Below, piece by piece: positions 9,736-19,148 of a DNA stretch of 64,000 nt. This DNA is from Agathobaculum sp. GTDB taxonomy: Bacteria; Bacillota; Clostridia; Oscillospirales; Butyricicoccaceae. The stretch is taken from assembly GCF_022775115.1 (NCBI RefSeq), contig NZ_JALFLA010000011.1, positions 1-64,000 on the forward strand, written 5' to 3'. How positions within the stretch are numbered: position 1 is the stretch's first letter; every line of letters begins with the position of its first letter. Made by a program: the position numbers and the translations under genes. Under the pieces are notes generated by a model that saw nothing but the letters and a program-made list of their open reading frames with translations, was not told the DNA's origin and made no database searches.

Positions 9736-12700
9736 TTGCCTGATAGATTCAAATATGCAAAAGTGCGGCAGGAGATTATCAATGCTCTTAGAACTGACTT
9801 GATGGGGCCGCAGTCTGACGATGAGGTATTAGATGAAAATCCGAGAAGCGCCTATATTGTGGGGATGCTTGCTTCTCAGGCTGTTGATAAAGGCACTGCT
9901 ACTGCTGGCGAACAAGAGGTAGATGCCGATATTGCGTATGGTGATTCTGACGATTATACCGCTGGTGAAGATGATGATAATGAACCTATAATGACAACCA
10001 GCTTTAAGCTGCCTACGTCTATAGGTATTAGTTTTTACATCGCATCATCCACTAAGAGCATCAACATTGATGTCTCTTGGGGCGACTATGTACGCTCTGT
10101 AGACAAGAAAGTCGGGAAAGATGGCAAGGAATATAACCATGCTAGTTTTACCCGACAGCCAATGAAATCCACAATTTGCATTGATTTTACCTCTTTTGAA
10201 AGAAATGCAGAATTCCGTCTTGTAGAAGATTCAAATGTCGTCGTACATATCTCCAGAATACCTCTTAAAACGAGGTATTCGCTGGTAACAGCCTATGTTA
10301 TAAATCGTCGTAAAAACTCCGAGAATGATGTGGAATCCATGATGTTTCAAGTCGAACTGAAAGCATATTCCGCCAATGGAGATAGGGTCTTCTTTTCTGA
10401 AAATATTTGTCGAGACGTACTTGCTGAGGATGAGTTCTACTTTGAACAACGTCCGATTTTGGGGCGTGGTAGGAATTGTGCTGCAACATGGGATGAGGCT
10501 GTTGATGGAAAAACAGCATGGGTAAAATCTGATTTCATTCCTGAATATGAATTTCCTGGTGTAAGCGCTGCTTTGAAAGGATTTGATAAGTTCTTTTTCT
10601 CAATGCGATTCATGTCCAATCCTAAAAACAAAGATGGCATCCTTGAACGGTTAAATATTTTAGCTGATTCATACGAGAAATGGATTGAACAAAAACTTGT
10701 CTCAGATGAGAAAATGGCCAGTCAGGAATTTAAGAGTACGATAGGCGACAAAGTGGTTGCCCATTGTAGAGAAGCCTTGAATAGAATTCGTGAAGGTATT
10801 TTTCTTATCACAAGTAATGAGATTGCGTTTGATGCGTTTTGTTTTATGAACCGCTCCATGCTGCTTCAGAGAAATATTATGAGTTACTCTAAGAAGCATG
10901 GCGCTGGCATAGAATGTAATTTCAAGGATTTTGTAGACCCAAGAAATCCGGACACCGATTTTGGATGGAGACCTTTCCAGATTGCTTTTATTCTGATGAA
11001 TTTAAGCGGAATTGTAGATCCGTTGCATAAAGACCGCGAAGTGGTTGACCTGCTTTATTTTCCGACTGGCGGCGGTAAAACAGAGGCATATTTGGGATTG
11101 ATGGCATTTGTCATTGCAAACAGAAGGTTACGGGCGTCGGATACATCTGAATACAATTCTGATGGTGGCGTAACGGCAATACTCCGCTACACACTTCGTC
11201 TTCTGACCACACAACAACGAGATCGTATAACTAAAATGGTTCTTGCTGCTGAGCTAATCCGCCAAAAAACATATCCCAAGTATGGAACCGAGCCAATCAG
11301 CATAGGTTTCTGGGTTGGTGGAGGTGTAACACCAAATAAATTCGAGGAGCTAGTAGAAAAGGCTGATAAGCCGGGTGAGGCGAAAAGAAAACGCAACCAG
11401 CTCTATAAGCAACTGTTAACTTGTCCCTTCTGTGGAAAGCCACTTACGGAAGAAGAATTCTACATTGATCCTGAGCAGAAATCCGTTGCAATTTATTGTG
11501 CAGACAATACTTGCCTGTTTTATAAATACAAGCAAAAGCGGATTCAGATTCCGGTATATCTTGTGGATGAAGAAATCTATGCAAAGTGCCCGACAATTAT
11601 TCTGTCCACAGTTGATAAGTTTGCTCGTTTACCTTGGGACGTTAAAACCAACGCCCTATTTGGACGGGTAGATAGAGTTTGTAGTCGAGATGGGTATGTT
11701 GCCATAGGTGAAGAACATAAACGGCATAACAGAACACAAAAGTTGCCAACATCAACATTAACACCAATTCGTCCGTTCCTTCCGCCGGAGCTAATTATCC
11801 AAGATGAGTTGCATTTGATTACCGGTCCGCTCGGGACCGTATATGGTGCATATGAGACCATCATAGAGGAAATGTGTACTTATGGTGAAAAAAGAATTAA
11901 GCCCAAATATGTAGTTTCAACTGCTACTATCAAAAATGCATCCGAACAGACAAAGTGTCTTTATGCGCGTAAATCCACGGCGCAATTTCCACCGAATGGT
12001 TTTGAGATTGGAGATAGTTTCTTTATAAACGAAATTCCTATTAAAGATGATCCGTTCCGAAAGTATGTAGGAGTTTGCGCACCAGGGCAATCGGTCAAGA
12101 CCACTTTGCTGAGAATGTATGCAATTATTCTCCAAACTGCGTTCCAACTTGCCCAAGAGGATGAGTATAAGGATGTCATTGATCCCTACTATTCACTAGT
12201 TGGGTACTATAACAGTATTCGAGAGTTGGGCGGTGCTGTTCGTTTGCTGCAAGACGATATTCCGAAGCGAATCTATCGAATTAAAACGAAGTATAACATG
12301 GAAAAGGTTCGTTATCTCAACAAAAGAGTTGAAATCACATCGAGAATGTCGTCTTATGAAATCCCTAACAAGCTAAGACAGCTTGAGGCAACCTGTGATT
12401 CCAAGGATTGTCTTGATACTGCGGTTGCAACGAATATGATAGCAGTTGGTATGGATGTTGACAGACTTGGATTAATGGCAGTAACCGGTCAGCCGAAGCA
12501 AAATTCCGAGTATATTCAGGCTACAAGCCGAATTGGTCGTGCGTTTCCTGGCCTAGTATTTACTCTCTATAATCCGTATCGTCCTCGTGATCTTTCTCAT
12601 TATGAGAATTTCACTGGTTACCACTCTCAGCTATACAGATTTGTAGAAGGAACTACTGCAACGCCGTTCTCTGCAAGAGCTAGAGATCGTGTGCTGCACG

Positions 12701-13065
12701 CTTTGATTATTTCAGCAATACGGCTCAAATATCCAGATATGGCTTCCAATGAGGGCGCTGCTGAGATTGCAGCTCTTTCCGCAGAGCAGATGGCGGAGAT
12801 AAAGTCTCTAATTCTGGAGCGTCTGAATATAGTTAAACCGGAAGTTCGACAAGACGCTGAGGCTGAGATTGACCAATTTGTCGATTGGTGGAAACTTTTA
12901 GCCGCCCAAGGCAAGCCTTTGCGGTATTACGTCTATGGAACAGAAAGATACAATCGGCTCATGAACTATTACGGCCAGGCCTGTAAAGACACCGAAAAGG
13001 CTACGCTTAACTCTATGCGTGAAGTGGAAAATGCCGCAAATATGTTCTATTACACGGAGGAGTAA
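9736..13065 (+). CDS. drmA: DISARM helicase DrmA (TTG start)
   Basis: RTDLMGPQSDDEVLDENPRSAYIVGML N-terminus; FPTGGGKTEAYLGL; CPFCGKPL zinc-type cysteines; IIQDELHLITGPLGTVYGAYE; IAVGMDVDRLGLMAVTGQPKQNSEYIQATSRIGR. Confidence 0.88.
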   Translation: MPDRFKYAKVRQEIINALRTDLMGPQSDDEVLDENPRSAYIVGMLASQAVDKGTATAGEQEVDADIAYGDSDDYTAGEDDDNEPIMTTSFKLPTSIGISFYIASSTKSINIDVSWGDYVRSVDKKVGKDGKEYNHASFTRQPMKSTICIDFTSFERNAEFRLVEDSNVVVHISRIPLKTRYSLVTAYVINRRKNSENDVESMMFQVELKAYSANGDRVFFSENICRDVLAEDEFYFEQRPILGRGRNCAATWDEAVDGKTAWVKSDFIPEYEFPGVSAALKGFDKFFFSMRFMSNPKNKDGILERLNILADSYEKWIEQKLVSDEKMASQEFKSTIGDKVVAHCREALNRIREGIFLITSNEIAFDAFCFMNRSMLLQRNIMSYSKKHGAGIECNFKDFVDPRNPDTDFGWRPFQIAFILMNLSGIVDPLHKDREVVDLLYFPTGGGKTEAYLGLMAFVIANRRLRASDTSEYNSDGGVTAILRYTLRLLTTQQRDRITKMVLAAELIRQKTYPKYGTEPISIGFWVGGGVTPNKFEELVEKADKPGEAKRKRNQLYKQLLTCPFCGKPLTEEEFYIDPEQKSVAIYCADNTCLFYKYKQKRIQIPVYLVDEEIYAKCPTIILSTVDKFARLPWDVKTNALFGRVDRVCSRDGYVAIGEEHKRHNRTQKLPTSTLTPIRPFLPPELIIQDELHLITGPLGTVYGAYETIIEEMCTYGEKRIKPKYVVSTATIKNASEQTKCLYARKSTAQFPPNGFEIGDSFFINEIPIKDDPFRKYVGVCAPGQSVKTTLLRMYAIILQTAFQLAQEDEYKDVIDPYYSLVGYYNSIRELGGAVRLLQDDIPKRIYRIKTKYNMEKVRYLNKRVEITSRMSSYEIPNKLRQLEATCDSKDCLDTAVATNMIAVGMDVDRLGLMAVTGQPKQNSEYIQATSRIGRAFPGLVFTLYNPYRPRDLSHYENFTGYHSQLYRFVEGTTATPFSARARDRVLHALIISAIRLKYPDMASNEGAAEIAALSAEQMAEIKSLILERLNIVKPEVRQDAEAEIDQFVDWWKLLAAQGKPLRYYVYGTERYNRLMNYYGQACKDTEKATLNSMREVENAANMFYYTEE

Positions 13066-13066
13066 T

Positions 13067-14824
13067 ATGGCTGGATATGATAACAACAAATTGGGTGAAT
13101 TACGCCCAAACCAGATTATCACTACCTTTGGCCCTGGTGCAATCGTTGATGCGGTCAAAGATTCTGTAACAGTGCTAGACATAAACTATTGGAAAGAAAA
13201 AGGCAAGAAGATCATTGACGGTAGACTGGCCTCGTATCTTGGAGTTGATTGTTTCTATATGCCTCGGACTTCTTACTCTGGGGATGTTCCGGTTGTTTCT
13301 TTCCCATATATTCATGTTTGTTCCAACTTGAAGTGCGGGCGTCTTTTTGATATGAGAGACAATTTTGACTTGGATTGTTATCTGAGATTTGGAGTAAATT
13401 GTCCGGATTGCCACAAACCTGCTTATCCTTCTCGATTTATCACGATTTGCGAAAATGGGCACATGGATGATTTCCCTTGGAGTTGGTGGGTCCATCGGGG
13501 GGCGACCAACTGCAAAGGGCAGCTTAGAATGTATTCTACTGGTAACACTTCTACGCTTGCTGATATGTGGGTTGAGTGTAAGCTATGCGGGGCAAAGCGT
13601 AGCATGAGTGGAGCCACTCAAGGAGATAACTTCTCTGATTTACATTGTATGGGACATCACCCATTTCGTCCGAGATCGAGGAATGAGAGGTGTGACAAAA
13701 AAGTCATTCCGTCGCAGCGAGGTGCATCCAATGTCTACTTCTCTGTAAGTAGAAGTGCGATCTCTATTCCTCCTTGGGTAAATCCTTTATATAATTTGAT
13801 TGATGAACATCTTCATGATATTGAACTTCTGAAGGATGTAATGGGAGATGACGGCATCACAGCTGCATATAAAAAATACTTTGCAGAGAGATATTCTCGT
13901 GAGGAATTTGATGAAGCCCTTACTCGAAGATTAAGTAATATTACCGAGTTCAAAGAGATCAAGCAAATGGAGTATGACGCTATCACCCATCACAACGATC
14001 CAGCGTATGCTTCAAACAAGAAACACTTCAAGGCAGAAGAAGATTCACTGCCAGAATATCTGAAACCGTATTTTAGTCGTATTATCAGAATCACCCGCCT
14101 TCGAGAAGTAAAAGTTCTTCTTGGATTTACTCGTGTGGATGCTCCAGATCCTGATGCGGATGCCCAGACCAATATAGTGTATCTCAATAAGGGGAAAACT
14201 GAAAAATGGTTACCAGCCGCCGAAGTAAATGGTGAAGGTGTATTTATTGAGTTTAATAAAGCTGCATTGAGCCGCTGGCTTGATATACCCTCTGTCAAAG
14301 CACTTTCACAGAGGTATGAAGAGTGCTATGAGGAGTTTTGCGTTTCTAAAGGATGGACTCTGAACATAAAGAGAAATGCCATATACGTTCTTATGCACAC
14401 ATTCGCGCACCTGTTAATCAAACAAATGTCAATGGCGTCTGGGTATTCTTCGTCTGCAATACGAGAACGCATATATTTTAACGAGAAGATGACAGGTATT
14501 CTCCTTTATACGGGTAGCGCTGATAAAGAAGGTTCTTTAGGCGGACTGGTGGAGCTTGGAAATATCAATAAACTAGTGCCGCTAATGAAGGATGCTTTTC
14601 AAGAAGCACTCCTTTGCACCAATGATCCGGAGTGTATGAGTAATGTGCCGGCTGGTAACAACCTGAACGGTGCAGCCTGTCACTCATGCTGTATGATCTC
14701 TGAAACTGCGTGCGAAAACGGAAATCGTATGCTTGATAGAGGTTTGGTAGTACCCATTGCCTTACGAGAAAAAGAGTCCTTCTTCAGAGAGTTGGTGTGT
14801 GAGCTATGTCAACTGGAAATATAA
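13067..14824 (+). CDS. drmB: DISARM DUF1998-domain protein DrmB
   Basis: LGELRPNQIITTFGPGAIVDAV; FITICENGHMDDFPWSWWVH; cysteine clusters; C-terminal CHSCCMISETACENGNRMLDRGLV; directly after drmA. Confidence 0.87.
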   Translation: MAGYDNNKLGELRPNQIITTFGPGAIVDAVKDSVTVLDINYWKEKGKKIIDGRLASYLGVDCFYMPRTSYSGDVPVVSFPYIHVCSNLKCGRLFDMRDNFDLDCYLRFGVNCPDCHKPAYPSRFITICENGHMDDFPWSWWVHRGATNCKGQLRMYSTGNTSTLADMWVECKLCGAKRSMSGATQGDNFSDLHCMGHHPFRPRSRNERCDKKVIPSQRGASNVYFSVSRSAISIPPWVNPLYNLIDEHLHDIELLKDVMGDDGITAAYKKYFAERYSREEFDEALTRRLSNITEFKEIKQMEYDAITHHNDPAYASNKKHFKAEEDSLPEYLKPYFSRIIRITRLREVKVLLGFTRVDAPDPDADAQTNIVYLNKGKTEKWLPAAEVNGEGVFIEFNKAALSRWLDIPSVKALSQRYEECYEEFCVSKGWTLNIKRNAIYVLMHTFAHLLIKQMSMASGYSSSAIRERIYFNEKMTGILLYTGSADKEGSLGGLVELGNINKLVPLMKDAFQEALLCTNDPECMSNVPAGNNLNGAACHSCCMISETACENGNRMLDRGLVVPIALREKESFFRELVCELCQLEI

Positions 14825-15465
14825 ATCTCGATATTTTACTGGGACAAATAAACACCGATAGACTTGCTGGAACAGATGCCTCGATACCACAAATTATGAA
14901 AAGGTATCCTTCTTTGTCTTGGAAGCAAGCAGAAGAAATCTATAAAATGGTATCAACAGCGTATGGATTGAATTCAAGCATAGATGCATCATTGGTTGTG
15001 ACCGTCCCCCCATCTTTTGCGGTAAAGGCAAAATCCACAAAAAACACGGTAGAAAGTCTGATCCAGGGTGCTGAGCGAAATATTTTGATTACAGGGTACT
15101 CATTGTCAGGGTATTTTGCCGATCTTCTTGATGTGCTTATAGAAAAAAGTCAAAAAGGCATCTATATCAAGTTCTTTGTAAATAATATTGGTGCCCAGAA
15201 AAGTTTTGACAAACTTTGCCGATACAAAGGGCGATTCCTTCATATATATGATTTCCCTGGTGGACGCGATTCCATGGCCGCATTACACGCCAAAGTGATT
15301 TCAGTGGATCAAGAAAAAACATTGATCACTTCTGCCAACTTATCATATCACGGTCAAGAAGGAAACATAGAGTTAGGAACACTCGTGAAGTCTACTGAAA
15401 TTGCAAAACAAGTTGATGATATTTTCACACATTTAATCTTCAACAAAGTGGTAAAAGAAATATAA
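14806..15465 (+). CDS. drmC: Phospholipase D-like protein DrmC
   Basis: PLD signature LHAKVISVDQEKTLITSANLSYHGQEGNIELG (HxKxxxxD); overlaps the 3' end of drmB. Confidence 0.85.
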   Translation: MSTGNINLDILLGQINTDRLAGTDASIPQIMKRYPSLSWKQAEEIYKMVSTAYGLNSSIDASLVVTVPPSFAVKAKSTKNTVESLIQGAERNILITGYSLSGYFADLLDVLIEKSQKGIYIKFFVNNIGAQKSFDKLCRYKGRFLHIYDFPGGRDSMAALHAKVISVDQEKTLITSANLSYHGQEGNIELGTLVKSTEIAKQVDDIFTHLIFNKVVKEI

Positions 15466-15540
15466 AATATGTATCTCGTGTATCGCCAATAAGCTGATTC
15501 GCCTTTTATAGATAGATTGTTTTTATTGAGCGATTTACGC

Positions 15541-15595
15541 AAAAGATCAGCGCTCAAAAGGAGCTATTATGCTTCTTTTGAGTGCTGATCTTTTT
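15541..15595 (+). terminator. Strong rho-independent-like terminator after drmC
   Basis: AAAAGATCAGCGCTCAAAAGGAGC-tattat-GCTTCTTTTGAGTGCTGATCTTTTT, long nearly perfect stem with U-tract. Confidence 0.8.
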
Positions 15596-15909
15596 ATATT
15601 CTTTTGCAAACTATTTTTTACGGCCCGTTAATTACAATCGTTATGACATAAATAGATTCCTCTAAAATTTCGATGTGTTTCAGCCTGATTTTGACAATCT
15701 TTTTGCGGTTTTTAAGATAAAATGACATCAATAAAGATATTTTGATGTTTAAGGAGTGAAGAAGCAATGCCGTAACAGGATAAGGAGTTTTTACGATGAA
15801 GATACTCGAAAAATTGATTCAAGCGTTAAAAAAATCCAGTTAATTCCTCCAATATGGTTTGCGGATAGTTGCGAAAAATGTTGTAAAATAGCGGCAATCA
15901 ATATCCATT

Positions 15910-15950
15910 GCGCCTGTGTGTCAGTTTGTCACACAGGCGCTTTTGTTTTT
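15910..15950 (+). terminator. Rho-independent terminator
   Basis: GCGCCTGTGTG-tcagtttgt-CACACAGGCGC followed by TTTTGTTTTT. Confidence 0.75.
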
Positions 15951-16061
15951 CTTTTAGGCACGCTAAAACTTCTTGAATTTGATATTTTCCCACGGTGCCG
16001 CGCACCGCCTTCATTCGGTTCACCTGTCAACCGGACCTGTGAATCGAAATGGAGGTACATA

Positions 16062-16490
16062 ATGCAGAAAATCAATCTTCGGGAGCTGTATCCCGATATG
16101 TATAAGACGGACACATTTTTGGAAGTGACAGATGAGGTACAGGCGGTGTTCCTGTCCGATAAACGAGCGGAAGCCGCACATGAGCGTCAGATGTATCGCT
16201 ACAAGGCGCAATACTCTCTGGACTGCAACAATGGTATTGAGGACGCTGTTGTACATCGTTCTCCGACCCCGGAAGAAGTCCTAGAGGAAAAACAGCTGCG
16301 CGATCAGCTCTACGCTGCGGTGATGGAACTGCCGGACAAGCAGGCCAAACGGATCTATGCTCGGTTCTACTTGGATATTAGCGTGAAGGAAATTGCCCAG
16401 GCCGAAGGCGTTGACCCGCGCCGTGTGCGTGACAGTATCCATCTTGGCTTAAAAAAACTGGCAAAAGTTTTTTCTCAAGCGTCCGAATAA
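16062..16490 (+). CDS. Sigma-70-like regulatory protein with region-4 HTH, conjugative-element type
   Basis: MQKINLRELYPDMYKTDTFLEVTDEVQAVF...LPDKQAKRIYARFYLDISVKEIAQAEGVDPRRVRDSIHLGLKKL; GGAGG before the ATG at 16062. Confidence 0.75.
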   Translation: MQKINLRELYPDMYKTDTFLEVTDEVQAVFLSDKRAEAAHERQMYRYKAQYSLDCNNGIEDAVVHRSPTPEEVLEEKQLRDQLYAAVMELPDKQAKRIYARFYLDISVKEIAQAEGVDPRRVRDSIHLGLKKLAKVFSQASE

Positions 16491-16873
16491 TGCCATTTTT
16501 GTCAGTGTTATTAGAAGGACAACTTTTGCCTTCATTGGAACATTGATAACTGAATAGACGGCATTTCTGGTACATATCCCATGTACGAGCGGATCAGGCG
16601 CGCCGCCAAGAAGGACAAGCCAAGGAGGTGATGAACAAGGCTGTCCTGAGCGATCAACGCAAGCCTGGAACCTGGAGGTGGCACTTCAGGGCGCGGTGAC
16701 TGCATGGGGGCTTAAAGATACTTCCTCACGGCCTCCTAAAGACTTGGGGGGAACCCTGCGGCGCACGAGAAAAACGACGCTGCGGAGTTATGACAGCCGC
16801 GCCAGCGGAGACCAGGAATGTCCCTATCGTCAGGGGCGCGTGGCAAATGTGACGAAAGCAACGGATATAATCT

Positions 16874-16938
16874 GAAAGGCTGCGTCCATTTGCTGTTAGC
16901 AACAACAAGTCATCATTTGGGTGCAGCCCTTTCTTTTC
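16874..16938 (+). terminator. Branched hairpin with U-rich tail, possible terminator of an upstream small RNA
   Basis: AAAGGCTGCGTCC...GGGTGCAGCCCTTT followed by CTTTTC, with nested TTGCTgttAGCAA. Confidence 0.5.
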
Positions 16939-17023
16939 AAAGTCAGATACCATGCGCTGGCAGCTTCGGTTGCCAGCGCATTCATGTGATTTTGAAACCG
17001 ACTTCAAAGAAAGGAGAACCCTT

Positions 17024-17248
17024 ATGAACCAGTTGACGCAATGCTGTCCACAAACGACAACCGATGAATTGGTTGACATCCGTGAAGTCACGGTAGACAA
17101 AGACCTCCCCAAGGAGGAACGGATCGCGGCCTTTCTTCACCAGATCAAAAACCCCTATCGCTTTCGCTGCGGCGAGTTTGTGGTAAACGCCGCATTTGCC
17201 AGCAATGGGGTCACATTGGAGGAATGCCTGCAAGGGATTTTAAGGTAA
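17024..17248 (+). CDS. Small conserved-looking ICE protein upstream of the serine recombinase
   Basis: MNQLTQCCPQTTTDELVDIREVTVDKDLPKEERIAAFLHQIKNPYRFRCGEFVVNAAF; AAGGAGA ribosome-binding site; position before recombinase. Confidence 0.65.
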   Translation: MNQLTQCCPQTTTDELVDIREVTVDKDLPKEERIAAFLHQIKNPYRFRCGEFVVNAAFASNGVTLEECLQGILR

Positions 17249-17370
17249 TCGACATCCTCGCTCTTTTTCCAAAAGCGTGCTACGATGTGTATGGAAAAGG
17301 ATGAAAACTGAAAACCTCGAAATCCACTCTTTTCTTGCGGGAGCTTCCGGGAGGAAAGGAGTGCTTTTTC

Positions 17371-18486
17371 ATGCCAAAATATCAGGCAACAGCTTACATT
17401 CGTCTGTCTTACACAGATGATCGCTCCAGCGAGAGCGACAGCGTTACCAACCAGCGGAAGCTGATTGAGAACTTCATTGAACGAAACCCGGACATCCAAA
17501 TCGTATCCGAAAAAATCGACGATGGTTACAGCGGTATTATTTTTGACCGTCCGGCGTTTAAGGAAATGATGCAGGACATCACCGATGGCAAGATCAACTG
17601 CGTCATTGTAAAGGACCTCTCCCGCCTGGGACGAGAGTACATCGAAACCGGACGCTACCTGCGTCGGGTATTCCCCACTTATGGGGTCCGTTTTATTGCC
17701 ATCACGGATAACATCGACACCGCCCATGAAGGCAGCGGTGACGATCTGACCGTATCCGTCAAAAACATTATGAACGAAGCCTACTGCCGGGATATTTCCA
17801 TCAAGACCCGTACCTCTTTGGATATAAAGCGCCGTAACGGAGATTTTGTTGGAGCCTTTCCTGTTTACGGCTATATGAAGTCCGAGGAAAACAAAAACCT
17901 GCTTGTACCTGACCCGTATGCTTCCCGTGTTGTCCGGGACATCTTCCGTATGCGCCTGGACGGGACAAGCGCCCTGCGGATCGCCACCGTGCTGAACGAA
18001 ATGGGCATTCTCTCCCCCCTGGCCTATAAGAAAAACAATGGTTTTCCCTATGCCAAACATGGCTATGCCGACAAAGAGGATTGCAAGTGGTCTGCTACAA
18101 CAATCATCCGCATTTTGCAGGATGAAACCTACATCGGCACATTGGTACAGGGCAAGCAAGGCTCCCCACACTACAAAATCAAGCAGATGGAGCAGCGGCC
18201 ATCCTCTGAATGGATTCGCGTCCCTGACACCCATGAGCCGCTGATTGCCAAGCAGGATTTTGAGCTGGTCCAGCGTATCCGCAGACTGGATACCCGGACT
18301 TCTCCCAAGCGAGATACAGTGTATCTGTTTTCCGGTGTCTTGATCTGCGGGTGCTGTGGGAACCGCATGACGCGAAAAACAAACCGGGTCAAGGGCAAGG
18401 AATATCACTATTATTATTGCCCCACCGGGAAAAAGCATGGCTGCACCAACCCGGTCATGCTCAAGGAAAGCGATCTTGTAACCAAG
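17371..18486 (+). pseudogene. Large serine recombinase (resolvase domain, recombinase domain, zinc ribbon), C-terminally truncated
   Basis: YQATAYIRLSYTDDRSSESDSVTNQRKLIENFI...VKDLSRLGREYIETGRYL...ICGCCGNRMTRKTNRVKGKEYHYYYCP; the expected coiled-coil C-terminus is missing after about MLKESDL and the frame runs into sequence antisense to an adhesin gene. Confidence 0.8.
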
Positions 18487-18489
18487 CGA

Positions 18490-19038
18490 TGTGGAACTGA
18501 CATAATTTACACCGAAATTACTATTGGCAGCGATCTGCACTTCGCCCAGCGCTGCCCAGATTGCAGCTTGACTGGCGCTAAAGTACATATCCTCAGTAAA
18601 GTTTTCTTTGGTGATTGGATTGCCCGCAAATGAGATAAATTCATCGAGCGTCGTGCGTGAGTCACTGCGCACCGCAACGCCATAGACATGCATATCGCTG
18701 ACGCGACCGGTCACGGTATAGGTCATTCCTCCGGTTCCGGGGTTGGTTTTGGAATGGTCAGCGCAATAAGCACGGATCTCTGTGCCGTCCGAGGCTGTCG
18801 TAAACATCGGCCACACATTACGGGGCGCTCCGTTCTGCTGGAACCATGCTTTACGAACGCCTCGATCCGCAACATTGTAGGTATCTCCGACCTCAATGAC
18901 AATTGCCGATGCAACATCATCTTCTGCTGCGCGAGCAATGGGACCGGTGTACAGTGCCTGCGAAAGCGGTATGCCAGAGACCATGGTGAGGGCAGACAGC
19001 ATGCCAGCTGCTACCCGTTTGGTGATGCCTTTGATCAT
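18490..19038 (-). pseudogene. 5' part of a secreted thioester-domain (TED/TQXA-type) adhesin, interrupted at about 18.49 kb
   Basis: Signal-like MIKGITKRVAAGMLSALTMVSG; IRAYCADHSKTNPG; SASQAAIWAALGE; continuation of the minus ORF below about 18,490 is only antisense of the recombinase. Confidence 0.7.
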
Positions 19039-19053
19039 GAAAATCCTCCCTTC

Positions 19054-19087
19054 AAAAAAACCGTCTTTCAGGGCAGAAAGACGGTTC
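19054..19087 (-). terminator. Hairpin plus U-tract directly upstream of the adhesin ribosome-binding site
   Basis: Minus strand AACCGTCTTTC-tgccct-GAAAGACGGTTTTTTT, then GGGAGG and the start codon at 19038. Confidence 0.65.
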
Positions 19088-19098
19088 GATGAAATTAG

Positions 19099-19129
19099 AA
19101 AAGCGGGCTGGTTTTATTCCAGTCCGCTT
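19099..19129 (-). terminator. Terminator after the CAP-domain gene
   Basis: Minus strand AAGCGGACTGG-aataaaa-CCAGCCCGCTTTTC. Confidence 0.65.
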
Positions 19130-19148
19130 CACTTTGTGTACTATAACT

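Noticed and set aside
15756-16061. N-terminal extension of ORF 15756..16490
   Set aside because: Runs through a strong terminator hairpin and has a Cys-rich, unnatural composition; a good ribosome-binding site and ATG occur at 16062
17155-18489. C-terminal two thirds of the 627-aa minus ORF (17155..19038)
   Set aside because: Antisense of the serine recombinase; only the first about 180 codons resemble the adhesin
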